64,000 bases of DNA, from NCBI RefSeq assembly GCF_029689925.1, contig NZ_CP121445.1:1357001-1421000 (forward strand), written 5' to 3'. Each line of letters begins with the position of its first letter. The stretch's first letter is position 1. Source of the DNA: Anaerocolumna sp. AGMB13025. GTDB lineage: Bacteria; Bacillota; Clostridia; Lachnospirales; Lachnospiraceae. Shown piece by piece: positions 9,937 through 21,227 of this stretch. The notes under the pieces were generated by a model that searched no databases, was not told where the DNA came from, and saw only the letters and a list, made by a program, of their open reading frames with translations. Made by a program: the position numbers and the translations under genes.

Positions 9937-11259
9937 ATGCCTAATCCATATCTTCCCAGATGGGAGTATATTCCTGACGGTGAACCCAGAGTATTTGGTA
10001 ATCGTGTTTATATTTACGGATCCCATGATAATGCAGGATCTGATAAGTTTTGTGATTATAGGCTGAAAGTCTGGTCTGCCCCGGTAGACAATCTTAATAA
10101 CTGGACTTGTCACGGCGTTGCATTTTGTACCAGGACAGACGGGGAAAATAAAAGTGATACACCTTGGACGGAAGGTGAGCTTTATGCACCGGACGTGGTA
10201 GAAAAAGACGGGAAATATTATCTTTATGCATATATCTTTTATGCGAAGGGCTGTGTTGCCGTCAGTGACAGACCGGAAGGACCTTTTCAATTGTTATCGC
10301 AATATAAGGTTCCTGAAAACTCACCGAAGGTACTTTCAGAGGCTGTATTTGTAGATCCGGGTGTGTTAGTGGATGATGATGGCAGAGTATACATATACTG
10401 CGGTTATCAGGGTTCATATATGACAGAGATTGATTCCTCGAATATGTATGAAATAATAAGCGGGAGTTTTATTCCTGATATTATCCCAACCGATTCGCCT
10501 CATGATTTTTTTGAAGCTTGTTCACTAAGAAAGATTGGTAATACCTATTATTTAATTTACTCGCCTAAAATAGGGAGCAGACTGGCATATGCTACTTCGG
10601 CATCACCCAGGGGACCATTTGAATACAGAGGGGTAATCATAGACAATGGGGTTGACTATCCCGGAGGGAATAACCATGGTTCCATATGTGAAATAAACGG
10701 TCAATGGTATATTTTTTATCATCGCACCACCAACGGCACCGTTATGTCAAGACGTGATTGTGTTGAACGTATTGAGATAGAACCGGACGGAACCATAAAA
10801 CAGGTAGAGATGACTTCACTGGGATTTGAAAAGTCGCTTTCACCCTATGAGATAATACCGGCTGATCTTGCATGTGTTTTAAAGGGCGGCTGCTTTATTA
10901 CTGAGAAAAATATTTTTTCAAGGGTAATAACAAACATAACCACCGGCTGCATCATAGGCTATAAGTATTTTGATTTCGGAGAAGATTTCATCAGCAAAAC
11001 CATGGAGTTTAATATCAGTATTAATGGTATGGGCTGTAAATCAAAACTGCGAATCTTAATTGACGATTATGAAAACGGTCTGGAAATCGGCAGTGTTGAT
11101 ATCGGATCTGACAGCGGGGTATACATGGGGGCAGTAAAGAATGTTACAGGCAGACATGCAGTATACTTTATTGTTCAAGATAGATATGAGGGGTACTTTA
11201 CCGATATGTTTAAGGGGAGAAACCTGTTTGAGATAACTTCATTTGTTTTCAGCAAATAA
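9937..11259 (+). CDS. GH43 glycoside hydrolase with C-terminal beta-sandwich module
   Basis: Family 43 five-bladed beta-propeller enzyme of 440 aa with no signal peptide. The start (PDGEPRVFGNRVYIYGSHD) carries the family's first-blade Asp region; FFEACSLRKIGNTYYL carries the likely acid Glu; GNNHGSICEINGQWYIFYHR matches the late His-containing blade. The last ~130 residues (YKYFDFGEDF, then MGAVKNVTGRHAVYFIVQD) look like a CBM6-type carbohydrate-binding module. Probable activity is arabinofuranosidase or beta-xylosidase. A strong AAGGAGG precedes the ATG; a TATAAT at 9878-9883 may be its -10 box. The divergent AraC gene is the likely regulator. Confidence 0.9.
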   Translation: MPNPYLPRWEYIPDGEPRVFGNRVYIYGSHDNAGSDKFCDYRLKVWSAPVDNLNNWTCHGVAFCTRTDGENKSDTPWTEGELYAPDVVEKDGKYYLYAYIFYAKGCVAVSDRPEGPFQLLSQYKVPENSPKVLSEAVFVDPGVLVDDDGRVYIYCGYQGSYMTEIDSSNMYEIISGSFIPDIIPTDSPHDFFEACSLRKIGNTYYLIYSPKIGSRLAYATSASPRGPFEYRGVIIDNGVDYPGGNNHGSICEINGQWYIFYHRTTNGTVMSRRDCVERIEIEPDGTIKQVEMTSLGFEKSLSPYEIIPADLACVLKGGCFITEKNIFSRVITNITTGCIIGYKYFDFGEDFISKTMEFNISINGMGCKSKLRILIDDYENGLEIGSVDIGSDSGVYMGAVKNVTGRHAVYFIVQDRYEGYFTDMFKGRNLFEITSFVFSK

Positions 11260-11295
11260 ATGGTAAGGAGCATCGCAGGTTATGGTTCCGCTAAT

Positions 11296-12108
11296 TTATA
11301 ATCCTCTGAATTCCGTTGGAGAAATCATTTCATACTTTTTAAAAACAGCACAAAAATAACTGCAATCATTGTATCCGACCAGGTGGGCAATATCGTTTAC
11401 AGATAACTTATTTTCCGATAACATTTTTTTTGCATGCTGGATTCTTTTCATGGCGATATATTGAAAAGGCCGCAGATTTAAATGCTTTTTAAATAACTTG
11501 CATAAATATTGGGGGGTTATGTTAAAAAGCAGGGACAGTTCTTCTAAGGTAAGGTTCTGATTATAATGGTCGTCAATATAAAGTTTTAATTTGGCAATTA
11601 TACCGTTTTCGATTAAGGCATCTTCTTCTTGTTTCTTATAAAGCATGATGTAAAAGTCCACCAGTATCTCATATAACGTGCTGGAGGCAATCAGCTTTCC
11701 AGTAGTATCGTCGGTTTTTAAGGCACCCAATATTCTTTTAAAAAGGGATTCGGTGTTATTGATATTACTAAGAACACCGACTTTACTATCATCAAATTTC
11801 AGTTCAGTTAAAATAGCATCTATTTGATTTCCTGAAAAAGCGATCCACATAACTTCCCATTTCTCGGTAGTCCCATAATATTCATGGGGTGTATTCGCCG
11901 TTAAAAAAAAGAAAGCCCCTCTTTCTAAATGAAAGACCTGGTCCTTAACCTTTAATGTCCCTTCACCGCTGATACATATAAATATCTGAGGTACTGGGAA
12001 TCCTTCTTTCCTAAAAACATGGGGTTGATTATCTTCGCTTCCTATACTAAAAACAATGAAAGGAAGATTTAAAGTAAGGGGATTTATTGGATAAATGGAA
12101 TAACTCAT
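11296..12108 (-). CDS. AraC-family transcriptional regulator
   Basis: A 270 aa regulator with an N-terminal cupin-like ligand domain (LERGAFFFLTANTPHEYYG) and a C-terminal double helix-turn-helix (LSLLFNITPQYLCKLFKKH; VNDIAHLVGYNDCSYFCAVFKKY). GGTGGAG is placed before the ATG on the minus strand. It is transcribed away from the GH2 gene at 12421; the 312 bp between them holds an inverted repeat and three direct repeats that are good candidates for its own binding sites. It likely autoregulates and controls the beta-galactosidase gene; the effector is not visible. Confidence 0.93.
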   Translation of the reverse strand: MSYSIYPINPLTLNLPFIVFSIGSEDNQPHVFRKEGFPVPQIFICISGEGTLKVKDQVFHLERGAFFFLTANTPHEYYGTTEKWEVMWIAFSGNQIDAILTELKFDDSKVGVLSNINNTESLFKRILGALKTDDTTGKLIASSTLYEILVDFYIMLYKKQEEDALIENGIIAKLKLYIDDHYNQNLTLEELSLLFNITPQYLCKLFKKHLNLRPFQYIAMKRIQHAKKMLSENKLSVNDIAHLVGYNDCSYFCAVFKKYEMISPTEFRGL

Positions 12109-12126
12109 AAAAACTCCACCTCTTGT

Positions 12127-12251
12127 TTCATATATTTATAATTGATAATATCATATGATTGACCTCACTTCAATACGTTATATATAATAAGTATAAGTTT
12201 ATATTCATATATTTATATTTATTATATATAACGTATATTCATATATTTATA
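12127..12251. promoter_or_regulatory. Divergent control region with 18 bp inverted repeat and three direct repeats
   Basis: The 312 bp between the AraC start and the GH2 start is very AT-rich and structured. ATACGTTATATATAATAA (12173-12190) has its exact reverse complement at 12219-12236. TTCATATATTTATA occurs at 12127-12140, 12204-12217 and 12238-12251; the last two are 34 bp apart, about three helical turns, and extend to 18 identical bases (12200-12217, 12234-12251). Such paired direct repeats are what AraC-family dimers often bind. Nearer the GH2 gene are two short hairpins (GGAGAG/CTCTCC at 12362-12378 and GCGTG/CACGC at 12390-12405). Confidence 0.7.
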
Positions 12252-12411
12252 CCTTGCGTTGTTTAAGAAATATAAACGTAATATTTATCTCGTATGATAG
12301 GTTAATGCAAAACCGGATAAGCAGATACCAATTATGCAAGTACTTGAGCAAATTGATGAAGGGAGAGTTCATCTCTCCTTAATATGTAAGCGTGTAATAG
12401 CACGCAGATAG

Positions 12412-15417
<3,006 letters not shown>

Positions 15418-15508
15418 TATGGTGAGAACAAACTAAAAAGTATCTATAAGAAAAGACTAGTGTGCTGTACCACATTTAATCAGCTAACCGCGCACTAGAG
15501 CAGTAAAC

Positions 15509-15556
15509 ATGGAACTTTCTTTAATGCGCAGATAAGAAAAGTTCCATGGAACTTTT
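15509..15556. other. Overlapping alternative hairpins between GH2 and GH29 genes
   Basis: ATGGAACTTT (15509-15518) can pair with AAAGTTCCAT (15538-15547). The second arm is also half of a perfect 20 bp palindrome (15537-15556, AAAAGTTC, CATG loop, GAACTTTT), so the two stems are mutually exclusive, as in an attenuator. The first arm and its TGCGCA loop resemble bases 5924-5941 upstream of the GH3 gene. Confidence 0.55.
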
Positions 15557-15683
15557 GTGAATAAAAGTGAATGAAGAAAGCCTCTTTCATAACAGAATTG
15601 AATTCGTTAAGATTAATATGTGAGACGGAATATCGGGATTAAGTTTCGCTTACCGATGGAATCGGAATCAGGAAGGAGAAGAC

Positions 15684-17099
15684 ATGAAAGAAATTGATAA
15701 TCGTTTGGTACAAATCGTTCCAAGTGAAAGACAGTTAAACCACCAGAAGCTGCAGTTCTACAGCTTTGTACATTTTACCTTAAATACTTTTACAGATAAG
15801 GAATGGGGTGACGGAACAGAAGAACCCGCCATCTTTAATCCGGAGAAATTAGATGCTAAGCAGTGGGTGGATTCCATTAAAGCTGCTGGTATGAAGGGTC
15901 TTATTCTGACCTGTAAGCATCATGATGGGTTTTGCTTATGGCCAAGTAACTATACAGAGCACACCGTCGCAGCTAGTCCGTATAAAGAGGGTAAAGGAGA
16001 TATTGTAAAGGAAGTATCCAAGGCTTGTAGTGATGCCGGTATTGCATTTGGTGTTTATCTGTCTCCCTGGGATAGAAATAATAAATCTTATGGACAGGGT
16101 AAAGAATATGATGACTTTTTTATTCATCAGCTGGAAGAGCTCTTAACTAATTATGGTGAGGTTTTTACAGTGTGGTTTGATGGTGCCTGTGGTGAGGGTC
16201 CAAATGGAAAGAAGCAGATTTATGACTGGGACCGTTATTATGAAGTAATACGCCGTTTACAGCCGGGTGCCTGTATCTCAGTATGCGGACCCGATGTCCG
16301 CTGGTGCGGGAATGAAGCAGGTGATACGAGAGCCTCGGAGTGGAGTGTTGTTCCCATGAGAACCCGTGATACCGAAAAAATCGCAGAAAACAGCCAGCAG
16401 CAGGATGATGATTGTTTCAGGGAACGTAATATTTCCGCACATGATGCAGATCTTGGAAGCCGTGAAATTCTTGATAAGGAAAAAGAATTGATCTGGTATC
16501 CGGCAGAGGTTAATACCTCGATTCGTCCGGGCTGGTTTTACCATGAATATGAGGATGATAAAGTAAAGCCTTTATCAAAATTAATTCATATATATAATAA
16601 TTCGGTAGGAGGAAATGCTACCTTCCTGTTAAATATCCCTCCGACAAAAGAAGGATTATTTCATGAGAATGATGTGAAAAGACTTCATGAAATTGGAGCT
16701 TATCTGAAACAAGCCTATGGAAAGAATCTAATGGATCTTGCAGAGTTGAAAGCGGATTCCTTCATGCCCGGATTTGATATAGAAAATGTCAGAACGGATG
16801 ATTATGATACCTATTTTAGAACCAATGACGGAGTAACAGATTGTATGATTCACCTTATGTGGCGCGAAAAGGTTGAGGTTAATCACCTTGTACTTAAAGA
16901 GAATATTCGTTTGAGCCAACGGATTGAGAAGTTTGAGGTACAGTCATTAATAGATGGAAATTATAACACGATATATGAAGGAACGGTTGTTGGACATAAA
17001 AAAATAATACCATTGGAAAACATCAGCACCTCAGAAATAATCATACGCATACTGGATGCAAGGGTAGCACCGACCTTATCGTTTCTTGGTGTATATTAA
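15684..17099 (+). CDS. GH29 alpha-L-fucosidase
   Basis: Family 29 enzyme of 471 aa without signal peptide. The TIM barrel shows the family's HFTLNTF opening, the CKHHDGFCLWPS motif that recognises fucose, and VWFDGA with the nucleophile Asp at residue 166. The C-terminal ~110 residues form a small beta-sandwich. A block around residues 205-245 rich in acidic residues (SQQQDDDCF) is unusual but in frame. GH29 enzymes with this GTEEP/NP lead-in are often of the B subfamily, which cleaves alpha-1,3/1,4 branched fucose. Ribosome site AAGGAG precedes the ATG. It likely removes fucose before the GH2 enzyme acts. Confidence 0.93.
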   Translation: MKEIDNRLVQIVPSERQLNHQKLQFYSFVHFTLNTFTDKEWGDGTEEPAIFNPEKLDAKQWVDSIKAAGMKGLILTCKHHDGFCLWPSNYTEHTVAASPYKEGKGDIVKEVSKACSDAGIAFGVYLSPWDRNNKSYGQGKEYDDFFIHQLEELLTNYGEVFTVWFDGACGEGPNGKKQIYDWDRYYEVIRRLQPGACISVCGPDVRWCGNEAGDTRASEWSVVPMRTRDTEKIAENSQQQDDDCFRERNISAHDADLGSREILDKEKELIWYPAEVNTSIRPGWFYHEYEDDKVKPLSKLIHIYNNSVGGNATFLLNIPPTKEGLFHENDVKRLHEIGAYLKQAYGKNLMDLAELKADSFMPGFDIENVRTDDYDTYFRTNDGVTDCMIHLMWREKVEVNHLVLKENIRLSQRIEKFEVQSLIDGNYNTIYEGTVVGHKKIIPLENISTSEIIIRILDARVAPTLSFLGVY

Positions 17100-17169
17100 A
17101 GCAGGAGTGGATATCCTGTGATTGTATATTACAGGGACAGGAGAACTATATTTTACCTGGGTTAAAAAT

Positions 17170-17189
17170 GGTTCCATGGAATCTTTTTT
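17170..17189 (+). terminator. Short hairpin with T-tract after the GH29 gene
   Basis: GGTTC, loop CATG, GAATC (17170-17183) is followed directly by six Ts. The five-pair stem contains one G-T pair, so termination would be partial. The core TTCCATGGAA is the same as in the palindrome at 15541-15550. Confidence 0.45.
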
Positions 17190-17296
17190 GCAGGCAAAGC
17201 AGAAATAGCCTCTTTTTTATTAGCTGAAAGTTGTTTATATTGTTACTAGCAAGAGAGTGCAGGAACAGATTTTAATCGATATGGAGGAGATGTACT

Positions 17297-18220
17297 ATGA
17301 ACCAGTTCAGTGGTTTAAAGAGAAGTTATCAAAAGAATAAAAGGTATAAACAATTATATCTTTTAGCCCTGATTCCCTTTCTCTTTGTGTTGATTTTTAA
17401 TTATATACCTATGTCCGGTATTCTTTTGGCATTTAAGGATTACAGCATAAGAAAAGGTATAATGGGAAGCCCTTGGGCAGGACTTAAATATTTCAGACAG
17501 CTCTTTAGTATACCGATCTTTCCGACCATACTAAAAAATACCATTGTCTTAAGTCTGGAAAGTATGCTTTTTAGTTTTCCGTTTCCTATCATACTGGCCT
17601 TGGCATTTAATGAAATACGCAATGCAAAATTGAAAAAAGTATTTCAGACTATTACATTTGCTCCGTATTTTATTTCGACCGTAGTAATAGTCAGCATTAT
17701 TTTTCAGATGTTTTCTTACCGGTATGGTGTTATTAATTCATTTGTTAATGCCTTAGGATTTGAATCAGTTAATTTTACAGGACTTTCAGGCTTTTTTAAA
17801 CCATCCTACATTATATCAGGTATATGGCAGGGAGCAGGTTACAGTTCCATCCTCTATATCGCAGCGTTGGCCAGTGTGGATTTATCACTGTATGAAGCGG
17901 CGGCAATTGACGGTGCCAGCCGGTTTCAGAAAGTACTCCATGTTGATTTACCTTGTATTACACCAACGATTGTAATCACCTTGATTCTGAGTGCAGGAAA
18001 TATTCTAAGTATTGGCTTTGAGAAAGTATATTTATTACAAAATCCGGCCAATTATAATGTTTCAGAAATTATTGCCACTTATGTTTATAAAACAGGTATC
18101 GAACAGGCACAGTTCAGTTTTTCAACTGCAGTAGGTTTATTTAATGCCGTAGTTAACTGTATTATGTTGTTAATAGTGAATATGATAGCAAATAAAGTCA
18201 GTGAAACAAGTCTGTTTTAG
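17297..18220 (+). CDS. Carbohydrate ABC transporter permease, LplB type
   Basis: First permease of the second CUT1 importer, 307 aa with about six membrane segments (first near 20-42, last near 270-300). The ATPase-docking EAA loop starts at E200 (EAAAIDGASRFQKVLHVDLP). A basic N-terminus (RSYQKNKRYKQ) precedes the first segment, as usual for LplB. AGGAG lies 8 bases before the ATG. It is separated by 10 bp from the next permease and belongs to one operon with it and the lipoprotein at 19343. No ATPase gene is adjacent. Confidence 0.94.
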   Translation: MNQFSGLKRSYQKNKRYKQLYLLALIPFLFVLIFNYIPMSGILLAFKDYSIRKGIMGSPWAGLKYFRQLFSIPIFPTILKNTIVLSLESMLFSFPFPIILALAFNEIRNAKLKKVFQTITFAPYFISTVVIVSIIFQMFSYRYGVINSFVNALGFESVNFTGLSGFFKPSYIISGIWQGAGYSSILYIAALASVDLSLYEAAAIDGASRFQKVLHVDLPCITPTIVITLILSAGNILSIGFEKVYLLQNPANYNVSEIIATYVYKTGIEQAQFSFSTAVGLFNAVVNCIMLLIVNMIANKVSETSLF

Positions 18221-18230
18221 GGGGCATTTT

Positions 18231-19154
18231 ATGAAGGATAAAAATATAAAAATTAAAAAGAACCGCATTAAAATATCTAAGGGAGATCGCGTATATCTGG
18301 GGCTGGTGTATTTGTTCCTGGCTGCATTTTTAGTCTGTATACTTTATCCATTGATTTATGTGGTAAGCTGTTCTTTTTCCAGTCCGGAAGCTCTGATACA
18401 GGGACGTGTATTCTTCTTTCCGGTTGATCCGGGGTTACAGGGCTACGAAGCTGTTTTTCACAATTCCAGAGTATGGAGAGGATATCTGAATACATTTATT
18501 TACACCGGTGTAGGGACCTTGATTGGTTCTTCGGTAACATTAATTGCAGCTTATGTTTTATCAAGAAAAGAATTTCCGATGCGTAAATTCCTTACTACCT
18601 TTTTTATGATTACCATGTTTATCGGAGGCGGTACCATACCCATGTATCTTTGGCTAAAAGACCTGCATATGCGTAATACTATCTGGGCAATCGTCCTGCC
18701 GGGAGCAGTGAGTATATGGTTGGTTATAGTAGGGAAGACCTTTATCCAATCTACTATTCCAGAAGAATTATTCGAGGCAACCAGTTTAGACGGAGGCAGT
18801 TATACGCAGTTTTTTACAAAGGTTGTGCTTCCGTTGTCGAAACCAATTATTGCTGTTATGGCTTTAAATTTCGCATTGGGTCTTTGGAATTCTTATTATA
18901 GTGCCTTAATTTATTTAAGTGATGCTTCAAAATATCCACTGCAGATTGTACTTAGGGATATTCTGATTCAAAATACAGTGGATCTGACAAGTATGGTAGG
19001 CACGGATATTAATTCCCAGCTTCATCAGCAGTATCTTTCAGAATTATTAAAGTATTCCCTGATTATTGTATCCAGTCTGCCATTGTTAATCGTATACCCG
19101 TTTCTTCAGAAATATTTTATTAAGGGTACGATGATAGGGTCGGTTAAGGGCTAG
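18231..19154 (+). CDS. Carbohydrate ABC transporter permease, YtcP/LplC type
   Basis: Partner permease of the second CUT1 importer, 307 aa. It shows about six membrane segments, the EAA loop at E182 (EATSLDGGSYTQFFTKVVLPLSKP, with Gly-Gly in place of Gly-Ala) and the C-terminal QKYFIKGTMIGSVKG signature. An in-frame ATG at 18201 would overlap the previous gene; AGGGGG just before 18231 with good spacing makes 18231 the better start. It would assemble with the LplB-type permease and the lipoprotein encoded next. Confidence 0.94.
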   Translation: MKDKNIKIKKNRIKISKGDRVYLGLVYLFLAAFLVCILYPLIYVVSCSFSSPEALIQGRVFFFPVDPGLQGYEAVFHNSRVWRGYLNTFIYTGVGTLIGSSVTLIAAYVLSRKEFPMRKFLTTFFMITMFIGGGTIPMYLWLKDLHMRNTIWAIVLPGAVSIWLVIVGKTFIQSTIPEELFEATSLDGGSYTQFFTKVVLPLSKPIIAVMALNFALGLWNSYYSALIYLSDASKYPLQIVLRDILIQNTVDLTSMVGTDINSQLHQQYLSELLKYSLIIVSSLPLLIVYPFLQKYFIKGTMIGSVKG

Positions 19155-19201
19155 TAAATATTGGGGTGGCCACAAACGGGTGGCGGTTAATATTAGGGGA
19201 A

Positions 19202-19294
19202 GTGAATTATGGAAAAGATAATTCACGAAAAGGTTTATGCCTATTAGGAATGGTATAAACAAATTATTGTGGTAACAGCAGTATTATACTGTTA
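19202..19294. other. Row of three hairpins between permease and binding-protein genes
   Basis: GTGAATTAT/ATAATTCAC (19202-19226), GTTTATGCC/GGTATAAAC (19233-19260) and TAACAG/CTGTTA (19273-19294) lie in a row in the 188 bp gap; a GCCAC/GTGGC pair sits just upstream (about 19170-19184). Such arrays commonly stabilise the downstream binding-protein message so that it exceeds the permease message. Confidence 0.5.
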
Positions 19295-19342
19295 CATAGA
19301 CCGGTCTAAATATAGTAATCTTAAATTTCAGGAGGAGAAGGT

Positions 19343-21013
19343 ATGAGAATTAAAAAAGCAGTGGCTGTAATAATATCAGCAGTGATGGTTTTTTCACTTA
19401 GCGCATGTGGAAATTCCAATAAGACCTCAGATAACAGCAATACGGCAGTATCAAATCCAAAAACAGAAACACAACAAGCAGCAGATGTAAGTTTTCCACT
19501 AAAGGAGCCTGTAAAATTAACGGTATTTATGGCTCAGAACAGTGATGTTTGTGATATCAAAGATAATGTTGTTTTTCAGGAATTGCAAAAAGCTACGAAT
19601 ATTGAATTTGAATTAATTACGGCTCCGGGTCAGGATGCTCCGGAAAAATTAAATCTGTTATTAGCCAGTGGTGAATATCCGGATGTAATAATGGGACCTT
19701 CCCTGACTGCCCAGGATCTGGAGAAATATGGAGTTAAAGAACACATATTAACACCAGTAAATGACTTAATTGACAAATATTGTCCAAACATTAAGCAAAG
19801 ATTAGAAGAAAACCCTAACTGGAAGAAAGATATGACCAGTTCAGATGGTAATATCTATGGAATTCCTTCGGTAGATTCTGGTGGTGTAGGTCATGTTAAC
19901 AGCCCGATGAAATATTGGATCAACCAGGAATGGCTGGATAATTTAGGACTCCCTATGCCAACAACAACGGAAGAATTTAAAAAGGTACTCACCGCATTTA
20001 AGAACAATGATCCAAATGGAAATGGTATTGCAGATGAAATACCACTTACAGGATGTATTAATTCCTGGAATGCAGAACCTTATTTATTCTTATTAAATGC
20101 TTTTGGATATTTTGACACAAATTATTATTATCTGAAAGATGGAAAGATTAATTCCATACTGGATCAGGACTATGTCAGAGAAGGGTTACGGTATATGAAT
20201 GATTTATACAACAACGGTTTAATCGATCCGGCTGCCTTCACCCAGGACAATTCTCAGTTAAGTGCTATCGGCAATAATCCTGATACAGAAATTTTAGGAG
20301 TTTCAGGGGCTGGTCATGTTGGGATGCTTTTTGATATTAATAATATAGAGCGTTATCAGAAGTATGCAATGATGCTTCCGTTACAAGGACCAGAAGGATA
20401 TCAGGCAATACCTTATGCAAAATCTATCTCTGTAGGCGGATCTAATTTCACCATAACCGATGCCTGCAAATATCCGGAAGTTGCAATACAGATAGCGGAT
20501 CTTTTTAGTTCTGCTGAATGGGCTGTAAAAGGGCAGATTGGTATTCAAGGCAAGGAGTGGGATACTGCAGATGAAGGTACAAAGGGTATGGATGGCGTAA
20601 CTCCCGCTAAATATAAATTCCTGACTTACCAGACACCAGCACAGGTAGTTGATGCATGGTGGTGGACTTATAGGGGTATGGAACCGGATTGGAAGGTTCT
20701 TGTAGAGACCCAGGGGGATATTATGGATCCTGCCAATTTTGAATCCAGGCTTTATGTAGAAACTATGAAATTAAAACCTTATGCAGCTGATGTTGATACA
20801 ATACCGACATTGCTATATTCCGGTGATGATAGTGCAAGCTTTACGCAATATAAAACAGCAGTCGGAGACTATGCAAAAATTGCAATCGTAGAATTCATAA
20901 CAGGAAAGCGTAATCTGGATAAAGATTGGGATAGTTATATTGCAGATCTCAACAATGCCGGTTATGGTAAAATGATTGAATTAATTCAGAAGACTTATGA
21001 TGCTAAGAAATAA
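19343..21013 (+). CDS. Sugar-binding lipoprotein of the second CUT1 importer (LplA-like)
   Basis: Solute-binding protein of 556 aa with a signal peptide and lipobox (SLSAC, Cys about residue 21) followed by a Ser/Asn/Thr-rich linker. The mature part shows LplA-type features: an early LKEPVKLTVFMAQNSDV strand, NDPNGNGIADEIPLTG, which resembles a calcium-binding loop, and aromatic patches (WWWTYRGMEPDW). AGGAGGAG lies before the ATG. It should capture an oligosaccharide outside the cell and deliver it to the two permeases immediately upstream. The flanking GH29, GH2 and GH42 genes suggest a fucosylated galactoside, which is inference. Confidence 0.93.
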   Translation: MRIKKAVAVIISAVMVFSLSACGNSNKTSDNSNTAVSNPKTETQQAADVSFPLKEPVKLTVFMAQNSDVCDIKDNVVFQELQKATNIEFELITAPGQDAPEKLNLLLASGEYPDVIMGPSLTAQDLEKYGVKEHILTPVNDLIDKYCPNIKQRLEENPNWKKDMTSSDGNIYGIPSVDSGGVGHVNSPMKYWINQEWLDNLGLPMPTTTEEFKKVLTAFKNNDPNGNGIADEIPLTGCINSWNAEPYLFLLNAFGYFDTNYYYLKDGKINSILDQDYVREGLRYMNDLYNNGLIDPAAFTQDNSQLSAIGNNPDTEILGVSGAGHVGMLFDINNIERYQKYAMMLPLQGPEGYQAIPYAKSISVGGSNFTITDACKYPEVAIQIADLFSSAEWAVKGQIGIQGKEWDTADEGTKGMDGVTPAKYKFLTYQTPAQVVDAWWWTYRGMEPDWKVLVETQGDIMDPANFESRLYVETMKLKPYAADVDTIPTLLYSGDDSASFTQYKTAVGDYAKIAIVEFITGKRNLDKDWDSYIADLNNAGYGKMIELIQKTYDAKK

Positions 21014-21098
21014 CGCCATAATATCAAGCTTGTAAATATATCATATTTATATGATGATGATGAAAAATGTAATAAAACTGTAAAAATATGGATAACAA

Positions 21099-21131
21099 GC
21101 CGCAATTCATGGTACTGCCATGGATTGCGGC
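21099..21131. terminator. Strong GC-rich hairpin after the binding-protein gene
   Basis: GCCGCAATTCATGG pairs with CCATGGATTGCGGC across a five-base loop, with one T-G wobble in a 14-pair stem. It lies between the stop codon at 21013 and the next gene at 21228. The T-tract is missing, so termination efficiency is uncertain; a 3' stabilising role is equally possible. Confidence 0.5.
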
Positions 21132-21227
21132 ATGCTGTCTACTTAGAGATCATAGTCTTTGACACTTTTTATGTAAACTTCAAGTAATTATATTATTCGA
21201 AATGGCATAATGTTAGGGGTGACGTTA

